Shown here: positions 4,864 to 6,057 of the stretch, one piece after another
Layout: each line of letters begins with the position of its first letter
Numbering within the stretch: the stretch's first letter is position 1
Source: Actinomycetes bacterium
Lineage (GTDB): Bacteria > Actinomycetota > Acidimicrobiia > Acidimicrobiales > Acidimicrobiaceae
NCBI GenBank assembly: GCA_021844725.1
Contig: JAKBSX010000200.1
Coordinates: forward strand, 1 to 6,057
Length of the DNA: 6,057 nt
Direction: 5' to 3'
Notes under the pieces: model-generated
Seen by the model: only the letters and a program-made list of their open reading frames with translations
Databases searched by the model: none
Told to the model about the DNA's origin: nothing
Program-made: the position numbers and the translations under genes

Positions 4864-6057
4864 ATGCCAGTTCTTGACAGTTTTTTAGGTGGAAAGTGGC
4901 GATCTGGATCGGGTAAATTGACGGCACTTAAGGATGCCGCAACTGGCGTCGATGTAGGTCAAATACCATCGGTAGCAACTGATTTGGCGGTTTCGCTGGA
5001 ATTTGCCCGCTCTGTTGGAGGAAGTGAGTTGCGCGAATTAACTTTTACTGAACGGGCGCAGATTCTAAAAGACCTCTCAAAGTATCTCTTTGGGCACATC
5101 GACGAGTTCGTCGAGGTTTCATATCATACCGGAGCTACCAGAAAAGACGCCTCAGTTGATATTGACGGGGGGATTGGCACTTTAGCGGTATTTGCCTCGC
5201 AAGGGATTAAGCAGTTGCCTGACTCTAAGATAATGCCTGATGGCGAGATTGAACCATTGAGTAAAGGGGGCGAATTTTCGGGCAAACATATCTATACTCC
5301 CCGTCGAGGAGTGGCAGTACAGATTAATGCATATAATTTTCCAGTTTGGGGAATGCTTGAAAAGTTTGCTCCAGCTTTTCTTGCCGGGATGCCTACGTTG
5401 GTGAAACCGGCTAGTCAAACGGCATATCTAACTCATGCGGTGTTTCGTAAAATTATTGATTCCGGAATCTTACCCGAAGGCTCCATTTCGCTATTAGCTG
5501 CAGGCCCAACTGGACTGCTAGAGAGTCTGCTAACCCAAGACACCCTTGCTTTTACAGGTTCGGCTAAGACCGCAAGTGCTTTGAGGAGCCATCCCGCGTT
5601 TATACAAAGGGGGGCGCGTTTTAATGCTGAGGCTGATTCCCTGAACTGTTCGATTATGGGACCCGACGTCGCCATGGAAGATGATGAATTTGACATATTT
5701 ATCGACCAGATAGTTGAGGAAATGACTATCAAGGCAGGTCAAAAATGTACTGCAATACGAAGGGTTTTCGTTTCGGAGCCGCAGATTGACGAAGTGGTCG
5801 AAGCACTTATCTCCCGACTATCTGATGTTGTCATTGGCGATCCCCGCGGCAGCGCGGTAACTATGGGACCCCTGGTAAGTATTGCTCAGCGTGAAGAGCT
5901 GATCCAGAGCCTTAATGAGTTGTTGGTTGATTGCCGTTTGGTTTATGGCAACTTAAATCGAATTGAACTAAGAGACGCAGACTCTGAATCAGGGGCTTTT
6001 ATCTCGCCGTTTGTTTTGGTTGCCGACGATTTGCTTTCAGCAACACCGCATCAGGTG
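4864..6057 (+). CDS. paaZ: PaaZ-type aldehyde dehydrogenase, 3' end outside window
   Basis: The frame is open to the window end and gives 398 residues of the aldehyde dehydrogenase domain of PaaZ. In aerobic phenylacetyl-CoA degradation, PaaZ opens the oxepin-CoA ring with its C-terminal MaoC-like hydratase and oxidises the resulting semialdehyde with NADP+ in its N-terminal domain, yielding 3-oxo-5,6-dehydrosuberyl-CoA. Visible features are the oxyanion-hole Asn of NAYNFPVWG (Asn158), Lys181 in LVKPAS, the cofactor loop FTGSAKT (230-236), the general-base Glu of AEADSLN (Glu256) and the nucleophile Cys of KAGQKCTAIRR (Cys295). HTGATRKD and VDIDGGIGTL are PaaZ-like. The N-terminus MPVLDSFLGGKW aligns with known PaaZ starts, and an in-frame stop abuts the ATG. 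Whether the hydratase domain is fused lies beyond the window. A PaaN-type stand-alone enzyme is a less likely alternative. It appears to be a separate transcription unit from the lipoate genes. Confidence 0.92.
   Translation, partial: MPVLDSFLGGKWRSGSGKLTALKDAATGVDVGQIPSVATDLAVSLEFARSVGGSELRELTFTERAQILKDLSKYLFGHIDEFVEVSYHTGATRKDASVDIDGGIGTLAVFASQGIKQLPDSKIMPDGEIEPLSKGGEFSGKHIYTPRRGVAVQINAYNFPVWGMLEKFAPAFLAGMPTLVKPASQTAYLTHAVFRKIIDSGILPEGSISLLAAGPTGLLESLLTQDTLAFTGSAKTASALRSHPAFIQRGARFNAEADSLNCSIMGPDVAMEDDEFDIFIDQIVEEMTIKAGQKCTAIRRVFVSEPQIDEVVEALISRLSDVVIGDPRGSAVTMGPLVSIAQREELIQSLNELLVDCRLVYGNLNRIELRDADSESGAFISPFVLVADDLLSATPHQV

Noticed and set aside
5182..5742. Minus-strand open frames of 70-99 codons opposite paaZ
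   Set aside because: They are antisense to a clear PaaZ domain with catalytic residues and resemble no known family.

Overview
The window shows a tight plus-strand run of lipoate-dependent dehydrogenase and lipoate-assembly genes, a 226-base non-coding gap, and then the first two thirds of a phenylacetate-catabolism gene. The protein-level look is actinobacterial: the Lpd redox motif reads LHRGCVPAK, the lipoyl synthase carries TAVARDDL, GCDIVTIGQYLRP and RWVEPDEF, and an E2 next to lipB and lipA recalls the mycobacterial order. Base composition looks close to even in G+C rather than strongly GC-rich. A lower-GC actinobacterial lineage, for example an Acidimicrobiia-like organism, would fit, but that is inference.

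Layout. Bases 26-1429 encode dihydrolipoyl dehydrogenase (E3). It overlaps by 8 bases a TTG-started E2 acyltransferase (1422-2867), which has one lipoyl domain, a subunit-binding domain and a catalytic domain joined by Ala/Pro/Gln linkers. The first linker is five perfect 24-bp tandem repeats. A strong hairpin (2879-2904) lies between E2 and the next gene. Bases 2964-4637 encode one polypeptide that joins octanoyltransferase (LipB) to lipoyl synthase (LipA), both apparently complete. Bases 4638-4863 are non-coding and contain a perfect 11-bp inverted repeat and a probable promoter/operator. Bases 4864-6057 hold the aldehyde dehydrogenase part of PaaZ, cut by the window end.

How the genes work together. 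LipB moves an octanoyl group from acyl carrier protein to the lipoyl-domain lysine (Lys42 of this E2), LipA inserts the two sulfurs, the E2 uses the lipoyl arm to transfer acyl groups to CoA, and Lpd reoxidises the arm. Enzyme, substrate protein and cofactor assembly are therefore encoded together. No E1 gene is visible, so the 2-oxoacid substrate is not fixed.

Most notable points: (1) the LipB-LipA fusion; (2) in its inter-domain linker, an in-phase A_AAA_AAG heptamer of the dnaX type, with a -1 frame stop one codon later, which could release free LipB; (3) the perfect tandem repeat in the E2 linker, with a near-identical unit in the second linker; (4) the inverted repeats upstream of paaZ.
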